Shown here: positions 16,578 to 27,230 of the stretch, piece after piece
Numbering within the stretch: the first letter of the stretch is position 1
Layout of the letters: each line of letters begins with the position of its first letter
Assembly (NCBI RefSeq): GCF_018688495.1
Contig: NZ_CP061320.1
Coordinates: 1,522,586 to 1,586,585 of the forward strand
DNA length: 64,000 nucleotides
From: Polynucleobacter sp. Adler-ghost
Lineage (GTDB): Bacteria; Pseudomonadota; Gammaproteobacteria; Burkholderiales; Burkholderiaceae
Direction of reading: 5' to 3'
Notes under the pieces: model-generated
The model's database searches: none
What the model was told of the DNA's origin: nothing
The model's input: the letters and a program-made list of their open reading frames with translations, nothing else
Program-made: the position numbers and the translations under genes

Positions 16578-17654
16578 CTAGGCAATAAGCTTCAATTGCT
16601 TGAGCAAGCCTTTCGCATGCTGGTATTGCGCTTCGCCTTGTAATTCATCCCAAGTAGGAGCTTCAGCGGTTGGCATCAAGCGATTTAATCGAGTTGCAGA
16701 TTCAGCCTGTTTTGTTTTGGAAACTTTTAGCTGACTCAGCAATTGATCTGCGAGATCAGGGCGATTGCAAATTAATACTGCATCGCATCCTGCCTCAAGC
16801 GCCATATCAGCGCCTTTAACTACAGAACCAGCCACACTGGCGCCTTCCATTGAAAGGTCATCGCTAAAGATCACACCTTCAAATCCCAACTCTTGACGCA
16901 AGATGGAATGCAGCCAAATCTTAGAAAATCCCGCTGGATTTTTATCTACTTGTGGATAAATCACGTGAGCTGGCATTACTGCAGTCAAACTCAAATCTAA
17001 CCACTCGTAAGGCTTAGCATCGTCATCTAAAATCTTTTGTAGTGAACGCTCATCAACTGGAATGGCCACATGCGAATCTGCCTCTGCCCAGCCATGACCC
17101 GGAAAATGCTTGCCGCAATTCGCCATACCCGCCAGTCGTAAGCCTTCGTTCAAACTCTTAGCCAATGCAAAGGTGATTTGTGGATCACGACTAAATGCAC
17201 GATCACCAATTACACCGCTACGACCAAAGTCTAAATCTAGGACAGGAGTAAAGCTAAAATCCACGCCACAAGCTCTTAATTCGGCAGCTAAGATATATCC
17301 ACAGGCAGTTGCAGCTGCCATAGCGATGGCAGCAGATTGAGCGCTATGGATCGATTTATTTTTAGCACCCCATAGCTCGCCAAGCTTGCGCATAGTAGGC
17401 AAATGGGTGAAGCCATCCGTTCTACAGCGCTGCACTCGTCCACCCTCATGATCAATCGAGATCAACACATCGGAACGGATTTTTTTAATTTCCGAAGTCA
17501 GCTTTGTGATTTGCTTGCGATTTACAAAATTTCTACCAAATAAAATCACACCACCAGTAAGTGGGTGCAAGATCCGACGACGATCCTCCGCGTTTAACTC
17601 GAGACCAGCAACATCTAAAGTAACAGGGCCTGGTTTCATAGTCGACTTGCTCAT
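16578..17654 (-). CDS. nagZ: Beta-N-acetylhexosaminidase NagZ
   Basis: This 358-residue cytoplasmic GH3 glycosidase releases N-acetylglucosamine from recycled anhydro-muropeptides. The family signature is present: SIDHEGGRVQR near the start, the KHFPGHG loop with the catalytic His, and VIFSDDLSMEGA with the nucleophile Asp. GAGGAA sits ahead of the ATG. It is the last gene of the long minus-strand run after acpS (45 bp) and converges with efp. The closing position after acpS is shared with other betaproteobacteria. Confidence 0.95.
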   Translation of the reverse strand: MSKSTMKPGPVTLDVAGLELNAEDRRRILHPLTGGVILFGRNFVNRKQITKLTSEIKKIRSDVLISIDHEGGRVQRCRTDGFTHLPTMRKLGELWGAKNKSIHSAQSAAIAMAAATACGYILAAELRACGVDFSFTPVLDLDFGRSGVIGDRAFSRDPQITFALAKSLNEGLRLAGMANCGKHFPGHGWAEADSHVAIPVDERSLQKILDDDAKPYEWLDLSLTAVMPAHVIYPQVDKNPAGFSKIWLHSILRQELGFEGVIFSDDLSMEGASVAGSVVKGADMALEAGCDAVLICNRPDLADQLLSQLKVSKTKQAESATRLNRLMPTAEAPTWDELQGEAQYQHAKGLLKQLKLIA

Positions 17655-17699
17655 GTATTCCTCGAAATTTTTTAGTTTGATATGCTCTTGAGAGTTGTT

Positions 17700-18092
17700 T
17701 TATTTTTGAACTACGATGACGTGGGCTATTGCCATGTCTTGCTCATCACTAACAGTGACCTGAGCTTCCCAGTTTTTATCCTGCATAAATTGCGCAAGTG
17801 CACCCAAATACGATGTCACTGGTTTCCCGCTAGGCTCATTTAGCGTTTGGAGCGATCTCCAAGTCATTGGCATTCTCATGCCTAAGCCGATTGCTTTGGA
17901 GAATGCCTCTTTTGCAGCAAAGCGCGTTGCCAAGAAAGCAATGCCCCGTTTGTGATTTCTGGCTAAGCGATGTTTAAATACCAACATCTCATCTGGCCCC
18001 AGGATCTTTTCAGCCAGACGACCATTGGTGCGATCGTAAGTAGCTTGAAGCCGCTCGATTTGCAAGATGTCTGTCCCGATGCCAATGATCAT
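17700..18092 (-). CDS. acpS: Holo-[acyl-carrier-protein] synthase
   Basis: This 130-residue AcpS moves 4'-phosphopantetheine from CoA to the serine of apo-ACP. It begins [15 protein letters not shown] with the magnesium-binding Asp8 and has the [12 protein letters not shown] motif with the second acidic ligand. It lies 15 bp after pdxJ. Its substrate AcpP (Ser37) is encoded upstream in the same gene run, so modifier and target share a genomic block. Confidence 0.96.
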   Translation of the reverse strand: MIIGIGTDILQIERLQATYDRTNGRLAEKILGPDEMLVFKHRLARNHKRGIAFLATRFAAKEAFSKAIGLGMRMPMTWRSLQTLNEPSGKPVTSYLGALAQFMQDKNWEAQVTVSDEQDMAIAHVIVVQK

Positions 18093-18107
18093 TTGATATT
18101 GAATCTT

Positions 18108-18851
18108 TTAAGCTTTAGTCCTACCCTGAGCCATCAGAGCTTTCATGTCCGTAATTGCTTTTTGCCAACCCTTAAAGAGTGCTTCAGCAACAATGGCGTG
18201 TCCAATATTGAGCTCAGAGAGCTCGGCAATAGCAGCAACTGGAATTACATTGCCCTCGTGCAAACCATGACCTGCATTGACTCGCATACCAATGCTTTTT
18301 CCAAACTGGGCTGCATTTCTGATGCGCTCGAGCTCTTGCTTCTGTTGATCACCAGCCAGATCTGCGTAACGACCAGTATGCAATTCGACTACTGTAGCAC
18401 CTACATCTTTAGCCGCCTGGATTTGCCGCTCTTCAGGATCAATGAAAAGTGAAACCCGTATGCCGGCAGCTTTTAATTGTGTAGTTGCCGCCTTCACCAC
18501 CTCAAAGTGACCTATGACATCTAAGCCGCCTTCAGTAGTGACCTCCTCACGCTTTTCAGGAACAAGACAAACATCCTGTGGCTGAACCTGACAGGCGATA
18601 TTAATCATCTCGGGAGTAACGGCGCACTCTAGGTTCATACGCGTCTGAATCAAAGGACGAAGTGCCATTAAATCTGTATCTTTAATATGGCGACGATCTT
18701 CGCGTAAATGCAAGGTAATTAAATCAGCGCCAGCCTCTTCGGCCAAGCGAGCAGCCTTTAATGGGTCAGGGTAGACCGTGCCACGTGCATTACGTAGAGT
18801 AGCGACGTGATCGATATTAATGCCTAACTCAAGGGTATTGGGATTACTCAT
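18108..18851 (-). CDS. pdxJ: Pyridoxine 5'-phosphate synthase
   Basis: This 247-residue TIM-barrel enzyme condenses 1-deoxy-D-xylulose 5-phosphate with 3-amino-1-hydroxyacetone phosphate to make pyridoxine phosphate. Signature segments are [16 protein letters not shown] at the start, [21 protein letters not shown] and [13 protein letters not shown]. It lies 12 bp after recO and 15 bp before acpS, the order conserved in many proteobacteria, so it is almost certainly co-transcribed. Confidence 0.97.
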   Translation of the reverse strand: MSNPNTLELGINIDHVATLRNARGTVYPDPLKAARLAEEAGADLITLHLREDRRHIKDTDLMALRPLIQTRMNLECAVTPEMINIACQVQPQDVCLVPEKREEVTTEGGLDVIGHFEVVKAATTQLKAAGIRVSLFIDPEERQIQAAKDVGATVVELHTGRYADLAGDQQKQELERIRNAAQFGKSIGMRVNAGHGLHEGNVIPVAAIAELSELNIGHAIVAEALFKGWQKAITDMKALMAQGRTKA

Positions 18852-18863
18852 ACTGGTAGGTTA

Positions 18864-19598
18864 CTAGATTTTCTTTAGATCAATCAAAATCTGACGAGTG
18901 GTCAGCACTTGATCTTGGAGATGTAAGCCCAATAAAAAGCGCATTAACTGCTTACTCTCAGAAAGCGTTTCTGAATCAGAAAAGTCTCCCGCTGCGATAG
19001 CTAGCAGGGATTTACCGCTCAAGACAGGCCAGTGACCTGGGTCGTCTCCTTGAGCAGGCCTGACACCACGTTCTGGCTGATAGACGTACTGCTCATTTGA
19101 GATGGGGGCACTATTGGTTTCAACACAGCGATCGAGTGCTGCCGCATAACCCGTTTCTTGCAAGAGTGTTAATTCAAAAGGACGCAGAATCTCCTCTAAG
19201 CCCTTAGATTCTAATTCGAGATTAGATAGGGCTGAGATTGTATCGGTGTAATGGTCGTAGAGTTTTTCATAGTCGTCTTCACGCGCCAAAAACTTGACTA
19301 ACAACTCATTGAGATAGAAGCCGCAGAGCAATGCATCGCCCACTAAAGAGGGTGTTCCACCAACCCACTCTGATTTCGTTAAAGTACGGAGCTCAGACTT
19401 GCCGCTCCAAGAAACCAATAGCGGTTGAAAACGTTGTAAGACTGGACGTAATACCGAATGTGGACGCTTAGCGCCTTTAGCAATCAGCGCCATGCGGCCA
19501 TATTGCCGTGTAAACACATCCAGAATTAAGCTGGTTTCCTTATAAGGAATGCTGTGCAATACAAAAGCGGGTTCGTCAGCAACACGAATGGAGGCCAT
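18864..19598 (-). CDS. recO: DNA repair protein RecO
   Basis: This 244-residue RecO helps RecA load onto SSB-coated single-stranded DNA in the RecFOR pathway. An N-terminal OB fold (AFVLHSIPYKETSLILDVFT, RMALIAKGAKRP) is followed by a helical C-terminal domain. The zinc-binding cysteines found in some RecO proteins are not visible; only a few scattered cysteines occur. It lies 6 bp after era and 12 bp before pdxJ, the expected neighbourhood. Confidence 0.94.
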   Translation of the reverse strand: MASIRVADEPAFVLHSIPYKETSLILDVFTRQYGRMALIAKGAKRPHSVLRPVLQRFQPLLVSWSGKSELRTLTKSEWVGGTPSLVGDALLCGFYLNELLVKFLAREDDYEKLYDHYTDTISALSNLELESKGLEEILRPFELTLLQETGYAAALDRCVETNSAPISNEQYVYQPERGVRPAQGDDPGHWPVLSGKSLLAIAAGDFSDSETLSESKQLMRFLLGLHLQDQVLTTRQILIDLKKI

Positions 19599-19604
19599 GA
19601 ATAA

Positions 19605-20540
19605 TTACTCTAGTCCCTGCGCTCGTAATTCAGCACGATCATCTGCCCAGCCGCGCTTGACCTTAACCCAAGTCTCCAAAAAGACTTTGCCATCAAAAAG
19701 TTTTTCCATGTCAATGCGTGCATCAGTTGAGATTTTCTTCAGTCGTTCACCCTTAGCGCCAATAATCATCGCTTTATGGCTATCGCGATCAACCAAAATC
19801 GTTGCTGCAATTCGGCGCATCTTGCCATCCATCTTGAATTGATCAATGACGACTGTGCTGGTGTAAGGCAACTCCTCACCAGTAAAGCGGAAAACCTTCT
19901 CGCGCAAAATCTCAGCGGCCAAGAAGCGCTCACTGCGATCAGTAATGGTATCGCCATCGTAGACTGCCGGCGCTTCAGGTAAATAACCCTTAAGCACGTC
20001 TAATAATCTTTCAATATCGCCAGGGCTCTTGGCGCTCATCGGTACGATTTCAGCGAACTCGCACTTCTGATCTTCATGGCCACCCAATTCACACCAAGGC
20101 TGGCTCATTTCTTTCATGAAATTGAGTAAGGCCTGATCTCGCTCAGACGGAGTCTGAAAGCGACTATTAAAGAGATCTAATTTATTTAAAACCAAGACAA
20201 CGGGTAAGTCATCTGGCAGCAATTTCAAAACCTTCTTGTCATCCTCACCAAAATAACCGGCCTCTACTACAAAGCAAGCCACATTCACATCTTGTAAGGC
20301 GGTAGTGACCGTACGATTCAATGCCTTATTGAGGGTATTCATCAAACGCGTCTGAAATCCTGGTGTATCAATAAAAATGAATTGCGCTTCTTCACGATTC
20401 TGAATACCTAAAATACGATGACGCGTGGTTTGCGCCTTACGCGAGGTAATACTGATCTTCTGCCCAACTAAGGCATTTAAGAGGGTCGATTTGCCCATAT
20501 TGGGGCGGCCAACAATGGCAATGGTGCCGCATCTAAACAC
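19605..20540 (-). CDS. era: GTPase Era
   Basis: This 311-residue ribosome-assembly GTPase binds the 3' end of 16S rRNA. G1 is GRPNMGKS (about 11-18), a switch I region includes [11 protein letters not shown]3 is DTPGFQ and G4 is NKLD; the C-terminal KH domain carries the [10 protein letters not shown] loop. The start is GTG at 20540, only 2 bp after the rnc stop, giving a slightly short N-terminus. Its place after rnc fits joint action on rRNA processing. Confidence 0.96.
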   Translation of the reverse strand: MFRCGTIAIVGRPNMGKSTLLNALVGQKISITSRKAQTTRHRILGIQNREEAQFIFIDTPGFQTRLMNTLNKALNRTVTTALQDVNVACFVVEAGYFGEDDKKVLKLLPDDLPVVLVLNKLDLFNSRFQTPSERDQALLNFMKEMSQPWCELGGHEDQKCEFAEIVPMSAKSPGDIERLLDVLKGYLPEAPAVYDGDTITDRSERFLAAEILREKVFRFTGEELPYTSTVVIDQFKMDGKMRRIAATILVDRDSHKAMIIGAKGERLKKISTDARIDMEKLFDGKVFLETWVKVKRGWADDRAELRAQGLE

Positions 20541-20542
20541 GA

Positions 20543-21334
20543 TTAGCCCTTCAGCTTAAGATTTAACTGCTCTTCAGTTGCCACTTTTTTTGCTGCTTTC
20601 TTTTTGGCCGACCGAGTCTTTTTGGGCTTACCCAGCGCCTGCGGCAAGGCCTTCAGCGCTGAGATGAGCGCTAGTTTTGCTGCCGCTTGCTCTGCCGCGC
20701 GTCGAGAGGCACCCTCACCCTTCACGGCAACCTTGAGGTTTGGTATTAAACATTCCACTTCAAACTGCTGATTGTGGGCTGCGCCACTAGTACCAGTGAC
20801 GTTATAGGTAGGCAGTGGTAACTGATAGCTTTGCAAACACTCCTGCAATAAAGTTTTATCGTCTTTACCGAGAGTTTTAGGATCAACGTTGACTAGGATG
20901 ATTGAGTAGAGTTTACGCAAACAGGCCTTAGCAGCATCAAACCCACCATCTAAAAATATTGCACCTGTGACTGCCTCAAGCGTATCAGCCAGAATAGATG
21001 GGCGACGAAAACCACCGCTCTTTAATTCCCCTTCACCCAAGCGCAGGTAGTCTGATAGCGATAATGTTTGAGCAATCTCATAGAGCGCTTGTTGCTTCAC
21101 CAAGTTAGCACGTACACGAGAAAGATCGCCTTCATCTAGATCAGAATAACGCTCATAGAGCATTTCAGCGACAACGCAATTGAGGATCGAGTCACCCAAG
21201 AACTCAAGGCGCTCATTATTTTTCTTGCTGTGACTACGGTGCGTTAGAGCTTGATTAAGCAGCTCTAATTTTTTAAAGGTGTAGCCTAGTTGCGCTTGCA
21301 GCGGAGCAGTTTCGATGACGGCGCGGGCATTCAT
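20543..21334 (-). CDS. rnc: Ribonuclease III
   Basis: This roughly 263-residue RNase III cuts double-stranded RNA, including the rRNA precursor. The catalytic signature [20 protein letters not shown] is intact with its Glu and Asp residues, and a double-stranded RNA-binding domain (about 160-230) ends in the [16 protein letters not shown] helix. A Lys-rich tail ([15 protein letters not shown]) of about 35 residues extends past the usual end. I chose ATG 21334, just after the lepB stop, over an in-frame TTG at 21355 that would overlap lepB. Confidence 0.95.
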   Translation of the reverse strand: MNARAVIETAPLQAQLGYTFKKLELLNQALTHRSHSKKNNERLEFLGDSILNCVVAEMLYERYSDLDEGDLSRVRANLVKQQALYEIAQTLSLSDYLRLGEGELKSGGFRRPSILADTLEAVTGAIFLDGGFDAAKACLRKLYSIILVNVDPKTLGKDDKTLLQECLQSYQLPLPTYNVTGTSGAAHNQQFEVECLIPNLKVAVKGEGASRRAAEQAAAKLALISALKALPQALGKPKKTRSAKKKAAKKVATEEQLNLKLKG

Positions 21335-21338
21335 GATC

Positions 21339-22145
21339 TTATTCGAAGCCGCCAATACGGCCCAGATTTCCGAGGTTCAACCAAACAAAGAATGCTCTAC
21401 CAACAATATTCTGATCTGGTACAAATCCCCAATAACGAGAATCAGCACTGTTATCGCGGTTATCACCCATAGCAAAATAATGCCCCGTAGGCACCTTACA
21501 AGTCAGGCCGGCATTAATGTACTGGCAGTTTTCAAACCCAGGAAAACGCTCTGCAGGGAACATGCCGGCAGGGCGATCAGGGTCATTCAAAATCTCATGC
21601 CGATTACCGCCTAAGTCTGCAGGAAAAGATTCTGCAAATCGCTTGGCGTAACGCATATTTTCTGGATCTAGATAAGCCTCGCCGCCACTATATTGCAATG
21701 GCTGACCATTTACTGTTAAACGTTTGTCTTGATAAGTAATGGTGTCGCCTGGCAAAGCCACAACACGCTTGATGTAATCAATTGATTCATCGCGGGGGTA
21801 GCGAAATACCACGACATCGCCTCGTTTTGGAGAACCTAGATCAACGACCTTCTGGTTAATCACCGGCAGACGAATGCCGTAAGTAAATTTATTCACGAGG
21901 ATAAAGTCACCAATCTGGAGGGTTGGAATCATCGAGCCCGAAGGAATTTTGAAGGGTTCCACAATAAATGAGCGCAATACAAAGACCGCACAAATTACTG
22001 GGAAGAAGCCAGCCGTGTATTCCAACCACAATGGCATGCGATCGATGCCTGCTTTACGTCTTTGCGGGGCAAAGTAATAGCGGTCAGCAATCCAAGCAAT
22101 GCCAGAGACTACTACTAAGATAAAAAGGATGAGGGCAAAGTTCAT
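21339..22145 (-). CDS. lepB: Signal peptidase I
   Basis: This 268-residue inner-membrane serine protease removes signal peptides from exported proteins. Two N-terminal hydrophobic segments (about 2-21 and 44-64) are followed by [16 protein letters not shown] with the catalytic Ser, and [19 protein letters not shown] with the catalytic Lys. Box E is [15 protein letters not shown]. Its ATG overlaps the lepA stop by one base. The lepA-lepB-rnc-era-recO order is standard. Confidence 0.97.
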   Translation of the reverse strand: MNFALILFILVVVSGIAWIADRYYFAPQRRKAGIDRMPLWLEYTAGFFPVICAVFVLRSFIVEPFKIPSGSMIPTLQIGDFILVNKFTYGIRLPVINQKVVDLGSPKRGDVVVFRYPRDESIDYIKRVVALPGDTITYQDKRLTVNGQPLQYSGGEAYLDPENMRYAKRFAESFPADLGGNRHEILNDPDRPAGMFPAERFPGFENCQYINAGLTCKVPTGHYFAMGDNRDNSADSRYWGFVPDQNIVGRAFFVWLNLGNLGRIGGFE

Positions 22146-23950
22146 TAATCGTCTACCTGCAAAATGGCTAAGAAGGCTTCCTGTGGAATCTCCACATTAC
22201 CCACCTGCTTCATGCGCTTCTTACCTTCTTTTTGTTTCTCTAATAATTTACGCTTACGAGAGATATCACCGCCGTAACACTTAGCCAATACGTTCTTGCG
22301 TAGCGCCTTGACGTTTTCACGGGCAACGATGTTGCTACCAATTGCCGCCTGAATAGCCACGTCAAACATTTGACGCGGAATAATGCCGCGCATCTTGGCA
22401 ACCACCTCACGACCACGATGTTGACTGTTGCTACGGTGAACAATCACCGATAGGGCATCCACTCGCTCACTATTAATGAGGATGTCAACCTTAACCACAT
22501 CAGCCGGACGATATTCTTTAAACTCGTAATCCATAGATGCATAGCCACGTGAGATCGATTTCATTTTGTCGAAGAAATCCAAAACAATCTCGGCCATGGG
22601 TAGCTCATATGTGAGCTTTACTTGGCGACCAAGGTAATTCATATCCATCTGTATACCGCGCTTACCAACGCACAGCGTAATAATCGCGCCCACGTACTCT
22701 TGCGGCATATACAGATTGACTGTGACGATCGGCTCAAGAATCGTATTGATCTTGCTAGCCTCAGGCATCTTTGATGGGTTATCGACAGATAAGATGCTTC
22801 CATCAGATTGTTCTACCTGATACACCACCGTTGGTGCGGTTGTGATGAGATTCATGCCGTACTGGCGCTCTAAGCGCTCTTGCACGATCTCCATGTGGAG
22901 TAAACCCAAGAAGCCGCAACGGAAGCCAAAACCAAGCGCTTGTGACACCTCGGGCTCATACAAGAGTGAGGCGTCATTTAACTGCAACTTCTCTAAGGAC
23001 TCACGCAGTTGATCGTATTCACTCGACTCTACTGGGTATAGTCCAGCAAAGACCTGAGGCTTAACTTCTTTAAAACCTGGAAGTGGTGCTGTTGCAGGAG
23101 TGCGGCCTTGCTGTCCTGGGGTATGCGTGACTGTATCACCCACCTTAGCAGCTTTTAACTCTTTGATGCCAGCAATTACAAAGCCCACCTGACCAGCAGA
23201 CAGCTCTGGACGATCTACAGACTTCGGACTAAATACACCAACATGCTCAACTAAATGACTTGAACCATTGGACATTAAGGTAATTTTTTCTTTTGGCTTG
23301 AGAGTGCCATTCACAACACGCACTAACATCACCACACCAACATAGTTATCAAACCAAGAATCAATGATCAAAGCTTGTAAGGGATCTGCGGCATTGCCTT
23401 TTGGTGGAGGCACACGAGCGATCATTTCTTCAATGACATCCTGCACACCTAATCCAGTTTTAGCTGAACAAGTCACCGCTTCCGATGCATCAATGCCAAT
23501 CACATCTTCAATCTCTTGTTTAGCGCGCTCAGGATCAGCCTGTGGCAAATCAATCTTATTGAGGACGGGCACAACTTCTACGCCCAACTCCAGCGCCATA
23601 TAGCAGTTAGCAACTGTTTGAGCTTCAACGCCTTGACTGGCATCAACCACTAGTAATGCACCTTCGCATGCTGACAAGGAGCGACTAACCTCATAGGAGA
23701 AGTCGACGTGCCCTGGGGTATCAATCAAATTGATGTTGTAGGTTTTGCCGTCTTTGGACTTATAAGTCAGTGCGGCTGTCTGCGCTTTAATAGTAATCCC
23801 ACGCTCACGCTCGATATCCATCGAATCCAGAACCTGGGCTTCCATTTCACGATCAGAGAGACCACCACATAGCTGAATGATGCGATCAGCAAGCGTCGAT
23901 TTGCCATGATCGATATGGGCGATGATAGAAAAATTGCGGATTAAATCCAT
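22145..23950 (-). CDS. lepA: Elongation factor 4 (LepA)
   Basis: This 601-residue translational GTPase back-translocates or remodels ribosomes, especially under ionic stress. The G domain carries [10 protein letters not shown] (G1), DTPGHVDF (G3) and NKIDLP (G4), then EF-G-like domains and the LepA C-terminal domain (KAKREGKKRM-type basic end, here [11 protein letters not shown]). The open frame reaches 24010, but the canonical start [18 protein letters not shown] is at 23950, giving the usual 600-residue length. Confidence 0.97.
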   Translation of the reverse strand: MDLIRNFSIIAHIDHGKSTLADRIIQLCGGLSDREMEAQVLDSMDIERERGITIKAQTAALTYKSKDGKTYNINLIDTPGHVDFSYEVSRSLSACEGALLVVDASQGVEAQTVANCYMALELGVEVVPVLNKIDLPQADPERAKQEIEDVIGIDASEAVTCSAKTGLGVQDVIEEMIARVPPPKGNAADPLQALIIDSWFDNYVGVVMLVRVVNGTLKPKEKITLMSNGSSHLVEHVGVFSPKSVDRPELSAGQVGFVIAGIKELKAAKVGDTVTHTPGQQGRTPATAPLPGFKEVKPQVFAGLYPVESSEYDQLRESLEKLQLNDASLLYEPEVSQALGFGFRCGFLGLLHMEIVQERLERQYGMNLITTAPTVVYQVEQSDGSILSVDNPSKMPEASKINTILEPIVTVNLYMPQEYVGAIITLCVGKRGIQMDMNYLGRQVKLTYELPMAEIVLDFFDKMKSISRGYASMDYEFKEYRPADVVKVDILINSERVDALSVIVHRSNSQHRGREVVAKMRGIIPRQMFDVAIQAAIGSNIVARENVKALRKNVLAKCYGGDISRKRKLLEKQKEGKKRMKQVGNVEIPQEAFLAILQVDD

Positions 23951-24092
23951 AGCGTCTTTGTAGTCTTCAAAAAACGCCTTGTCAGAACGCACCACGATGA
24001 TGCGCTGCAAAAAGTCGTCTTAAAGTGATTGTAATGGGTGGCGCCAAATTAGCGCCAAACCCCCTTATTTCATCCAAAAACAAGGTTTTGGC

Positions 24093-25541
24093 TTATTTTG
24101 GCCTTACTGGAATAATCAAGGTGCTATCAGCCCGACGAACAAAAACGGGAACCGACTTATTGGGATCCAAACCCTTCACAAGACCCTCAAACTGCTTTAC
24201 CCCAGTGATATCGGTATCGGCAATTCGAATGAGGACATCCCCGGGACGCACTCCTGAGCGCGCTAAGGGCCCATCCCCTAAACCAGTAACCTCGACACCT
24301 CCGCGGATATTGAGTTCCTTTTTCTTGCTATCGGAGGGCTCAGAAACTGCCACCCCAAGAGAATTGGCATTACTGCTAGATGAACCTGAGTTTTCAGACT
24401 TTTTCACGGCAGCTTGACCTGCTTCGGTATCCACTACAGAAACCATCAAATCCTTAGTGGAGCCTTTACGCCAAACCTGTACGTTGGCGCTAGTTCCTGG
24501 CTTTGTTTCCCCAACGGCTCTTGGCAAATCAGTAGACTTACCAATATCACGACCATTAAAGCTCAAAATCACATCACCAGACTCAATGCCACCCGCTGCT
24601 GCTGGGCCACCTGGCTCCACATTGCGAACATAGGCTCCACGCGGTTTACCCAGTCCCAAACTCTCTGCAATCTCCTTGGTCATCTCCCCCAGAGCAACAC
24701 CGATGCGACCACGAGTCATCTTTCCATTGGTGCGCAGTTGCTCTGCAACGCGCATCGCCTCATCTATTGGAATGGCAAAAGAGATGCCCATATATCCGCC
24801 AGAGCGACTAAAGATTTGCGAATTAATACCAATCACTTGGCCAGCGGTATTCAATAAAGGGCCGCCGGAGTTACCAGGATTAACAGCTACGTCAGTTTGA
24901 ATGAAAGGCAAGTAATCCCCAGTGTCACGACTCTTGGCAGATACGATGCCAGCAGTCACGGTGTTTTCTAAGCCAAATGGGGAGCCAATTGCCAATACCC
25001 ACTCGCCCACCCTCACTCGAGAAGAGTCACCGAGCGGCAACTTAGGCAAATCACGCGCATCAATTTTGACAACCGCCATGTCGGTTCGCTTATCCATACC
25101 CAATAACTTAGCTTTGTACTCACGCTTGTCTGTCAAGGTGACATAAATGGTATTCGCGCCCTCGACTACGTGAGCATTAGTCAAAATTAAGCCATTCGAT
25201 TCAATAATGAAGCCAGAGCCTACGCCGCGATCAGCCTCTTGAGGTTTGCCAGAATTTGGTTGTGCTTGCTTAGGTCCGCCAGGCAATCCTGGAATAGGCA
25301 CACCAAAGAAACGACGGAAGAATTCGGCCTGATCCTCGGGCATCCCAGGAATACCGCCCTGAGCTTGCTGCTGCATTACCTTTTCAGTAGTTCGAATATT
25401 CACCACCGCAGGACTAGCTCGCTCAACTAAGTCGGCAAAGTCAGGAATAGAGACACGTGGGCTCTGGGCGCAGGCCTGGGGGATAAGCGCGACTTGCCCC
25501 AAGCTAAAGATAGCCAAGAGCGCAATAAGATACTTTTTCAT
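24093..25541 (-). CDS. DegP/MucD-type periplasmic serine protease
   Basis: This 482-residue Do-like protease and chaperone handles misfolded envelope proteins. A signal peptide (residues 1-26, ending ACAQS) precedes the trypsin-like domain, with His124 (TNAHVV), Asp154 (TDMAVVKI) and Ser225 (NPGNSGGPLL). Two PDZ domains follow at about 275-365 and 395-475. ATG 25541 gives a proper signal peptide; an upstream in-frame start at 25571 does not. In related betaproteobacteria this gene is mucD and follows rpoE-rseA-rseB; here it follows fabF directly. Confidence 0.93.
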   Translation of the reverse strand: MKKYLIALLAIFSLGQVALIPQACAQSPRVSIPDFADLVERASPAVVNIRTTEKVMQQQAQGGIPGMPEDQAEFFRRFFGVPIPGLPGGPKQAQPNSGKPQEADRGVGSGFIIESNGLILTNAHVVEGANTIYVTLTDKREYKAKLLGMDKRTDMAVVKIDARDLPKLPLGDSSRVRVGEWVLAIGSPFGLENTVTAGIVSAKSRDTGDYLPFIQTDVAVNPGNSGGPLLNTAGQVIGINSQIFSRSGGYMGISFAIPIDEAMRVAEQLRTNGKMTRGRIGVALGEMTKEIAESLGLGKPRGAYVRNVEPGGPAAAGGIESGDVILSFNGRDIGKSTDLPRAVGETKPGTSANVQVWRKGSTKDLMVSVVDTEAGQAAVKKSENSGSSSSNANSLGVAVSEPSDSKKKELNIRGGVEVTGLGDGPLARSGVRPGDVLIRIADTDITGVKQFEGLVKGLDPNKSVPVFVRRADSTLIIPVRPK

Positions 25542-25612
25542 AATGCTATAGACCTGCTTGGTAAAAACCAATAAATGAAGAAAAAAAGAAAGGAAACAGC
25601 CTAATAAGGATA

Positions 25613-26860
25613 TTAGGTCAATTTGCCAAAAATCAAGGTACCGTTAGTACCCCCAAAGCCAAAGTTGTTTTTCACGGCATGGTCAATCTTCACATCCCGA
25701 GCAGTATTGGCGCAGTAGTCCAAATCGCACTCTGGATCCTGATTGAAGATATTGATTGTTGGTGGAGATTTCTGGTTGTGTAGCGCCAAAATAGTAAAGA
25801 CGGATTCCAATCCACCGGCACCGCCTAAGAGGTGGCCAGTCATGGATTTGGTGGAGTTAATCAAGGTCTTCTTAGCCTGATCGCCAAGGGCAGCCTTGAT
25901 GGCGCCGGTTTCGTTCTTGTCACCTAAGGGTGTAGAGGTACCGTGTGCATTGATGTATTGAATTTGATCTGGATTTAAACCGGCATCGCGCATGGCGTTG
26001 ACCATACAGCGACGTGGTCCATCCATATTTGGGGCGGTCATGTGATACGCATCACCACTCATACCAAAACCCAAGAGCTCACAGTAGATTTTTGCACCAC
26101 GTGCTTTAGCGTGCTCGTACTCTTCTAACACCACAACACCTGCGCCCTCACCTAGAACGAAACCATCGCGGTCCTTGTCCCATGGGCGTGAAGCTGTTGC
26201 AGGATCATCGTTGCGAGTGGATAGCGCACGAGCTGAAGCAAAGCCACCAACACCCAATGCAGAAATCGTAGATTCAGCACCACCAGCAAGCATCACATCG
26301 GCATCGCCATACTGAATCAAACGTGCGGCTAATCCAATGCTGTGTAAACCGGTAGTGCAGGCAGTCACCGCAGCGACGTTTGGACCCTTCAGACCAAACA
26401 AGATACTGAGATGACCAGAAATCATATTGATGATGGAGCCTGGTACAAAGAATGGGGAGATGCGACGAGGGCCCCGAGCTAACAACTCAGCGCCAGTCTC
26501 TTCGATCATTGGCAAACCACCAATGCCTGAACCAACCATGACGCCAATGCGCTCGGCGTTCTCTTCAGTTACCTGTAAACCGCTATCGCGAATTGCTTGC
26601 GTACCAGCAGCGATACCGAAATGGATAAAGGTATCCATATGGCGCGCCTCTTTGGCAGAAACATATTCTTCGACATTAAAGTCTTTCACCTCGCCAGCAA
26701 AATGCACGCTCAGCGGAGTGTGGTCAAACTTCGTAATGGTAGCGATGCCTGATTTGCCCGCGAGCAGATTAGACCAAGCTACATCAACCGAGTTACCAAC
26801 TGGTGAAATCAGGCCCAAGCCGGTAACAACAACCCGGCGGCGGCCATTTGATACTGACAC
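25613..26860 (-). CDS. fabF: 3-oxoacyl-[ACP] synthase II (FabF)
   Basis: This 415-residue condensing enzyme elongates acyl-ACP with malonyl-ACP. The Cys-His-His triad is visible: Cys in [13 protein letters not shown], His in [11 protein letters not shown] and His in [11 protein letters not shown], ending [12 protein letters not shown]. It lies 28 bp after acpP, the usual order acpP-fabF, and closes the fab part of the minus-strand run. The next gene is the DegP-type protease 71 bp downstream. Confidence 0.97.
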   Translation of the reverse strand: MSVSNGRRRVVVTGLGLISPVGNSVDVAWSNLLAGKSGIATITKFDHTPLSVHFAGEVKDFNVEEYVSAKEARHMDTFIHFGIAAGTQAIRDSGLQVTEENAERIGVMVGSGIGGLPMIEETGAELLARGPRRISPFFVPGSIINMISGHLSILFGLKGPNVAAVTACTTGLHSIGLAARLIQYGDADVMLAGGAESTISALGVGGFASARALSTRNDDPATASRPWDKDRDGFVLGEGAGVVVLEEYEHAKARGAKIYCELLGFGMSGDAYHMTAPNMDGPRRCMVNAMRDAGLNPDQIQYINAHGTSTPLGDKNETGAIKAALGDQAKKTLINSTKSMTGHLLGGAGGLESVFTILALHNQKSPPTINIFNQDPECDLDYCANTARDVKIDHAVKNNFGFGGTNGTLIFGKLT

Positions 26861-26888
26861 AGTGATAGCTTTTAACTAAGCTAGGGAA

Positions 26889-27128
26889 TTAACCCTGAGC
26901 TTTTGACTGAGCAAAATCGATAGCGAGCTGAACAGTAGTAATTTTTTCAGCTTCTTCATCCGGAATTTCAATCCCGAACTCATCTTCCAAGGCCATTACC
27001 AATTCAACAGTGTCAAGAGAGTCTGCGCCTAAGTCATTCACAAAAGAAGATTCATTCTTGATCTCTGCTTCTGCGACGCCCAATTGCTCAGCGACGATCT
27101 TCTTAACGCGTTGTTCGATGTTATCCAT
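26889..27128 (-). CDS. acpP: Acyl carrier protein
   Basis: This 79-residue acidic protein carries growing acyl chains on a 4'-phosphopantetheine arm at Ser37 ([18 protein letters not shown]). It starts [18 protein letters not shown]. An upstream in-frame TTG at 27140 would add four residues, but GGGGGAA sits correctly ahead of ATG 27128. A 102-bp gap after fabG is longer than others in this cluster, so a separate acpP promoter is plausible, as expected for such an abundant protein, although I could not fix its hexamers. Confidence 0.98.
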   Translation of the reverse strand: MDNIEQRVKKIVAEQLGVAEAEIKNESSFVNDLGADSLDTVELVMALEDEFGIEIPDEEAEKITTVQLAIDFAQSKAQG

Positions 27129-27230
27129 TAATTCCCCCAAGGGTTGTAAAAAAACGATGAAAAGGATTTTATCAGCTTGGCAGGCTAAATTAGTAAATCC
27201 GCCAAAAAATGATCAATTCCTGCTTTCTGA

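Noticed and set aside
24414..24857. 147-codon frame antisense to the DegP-type protease
   Set aside because: The minus-strand protease has intact catalytic and PDZ motifs across this stretch; the plus frame has no family features.
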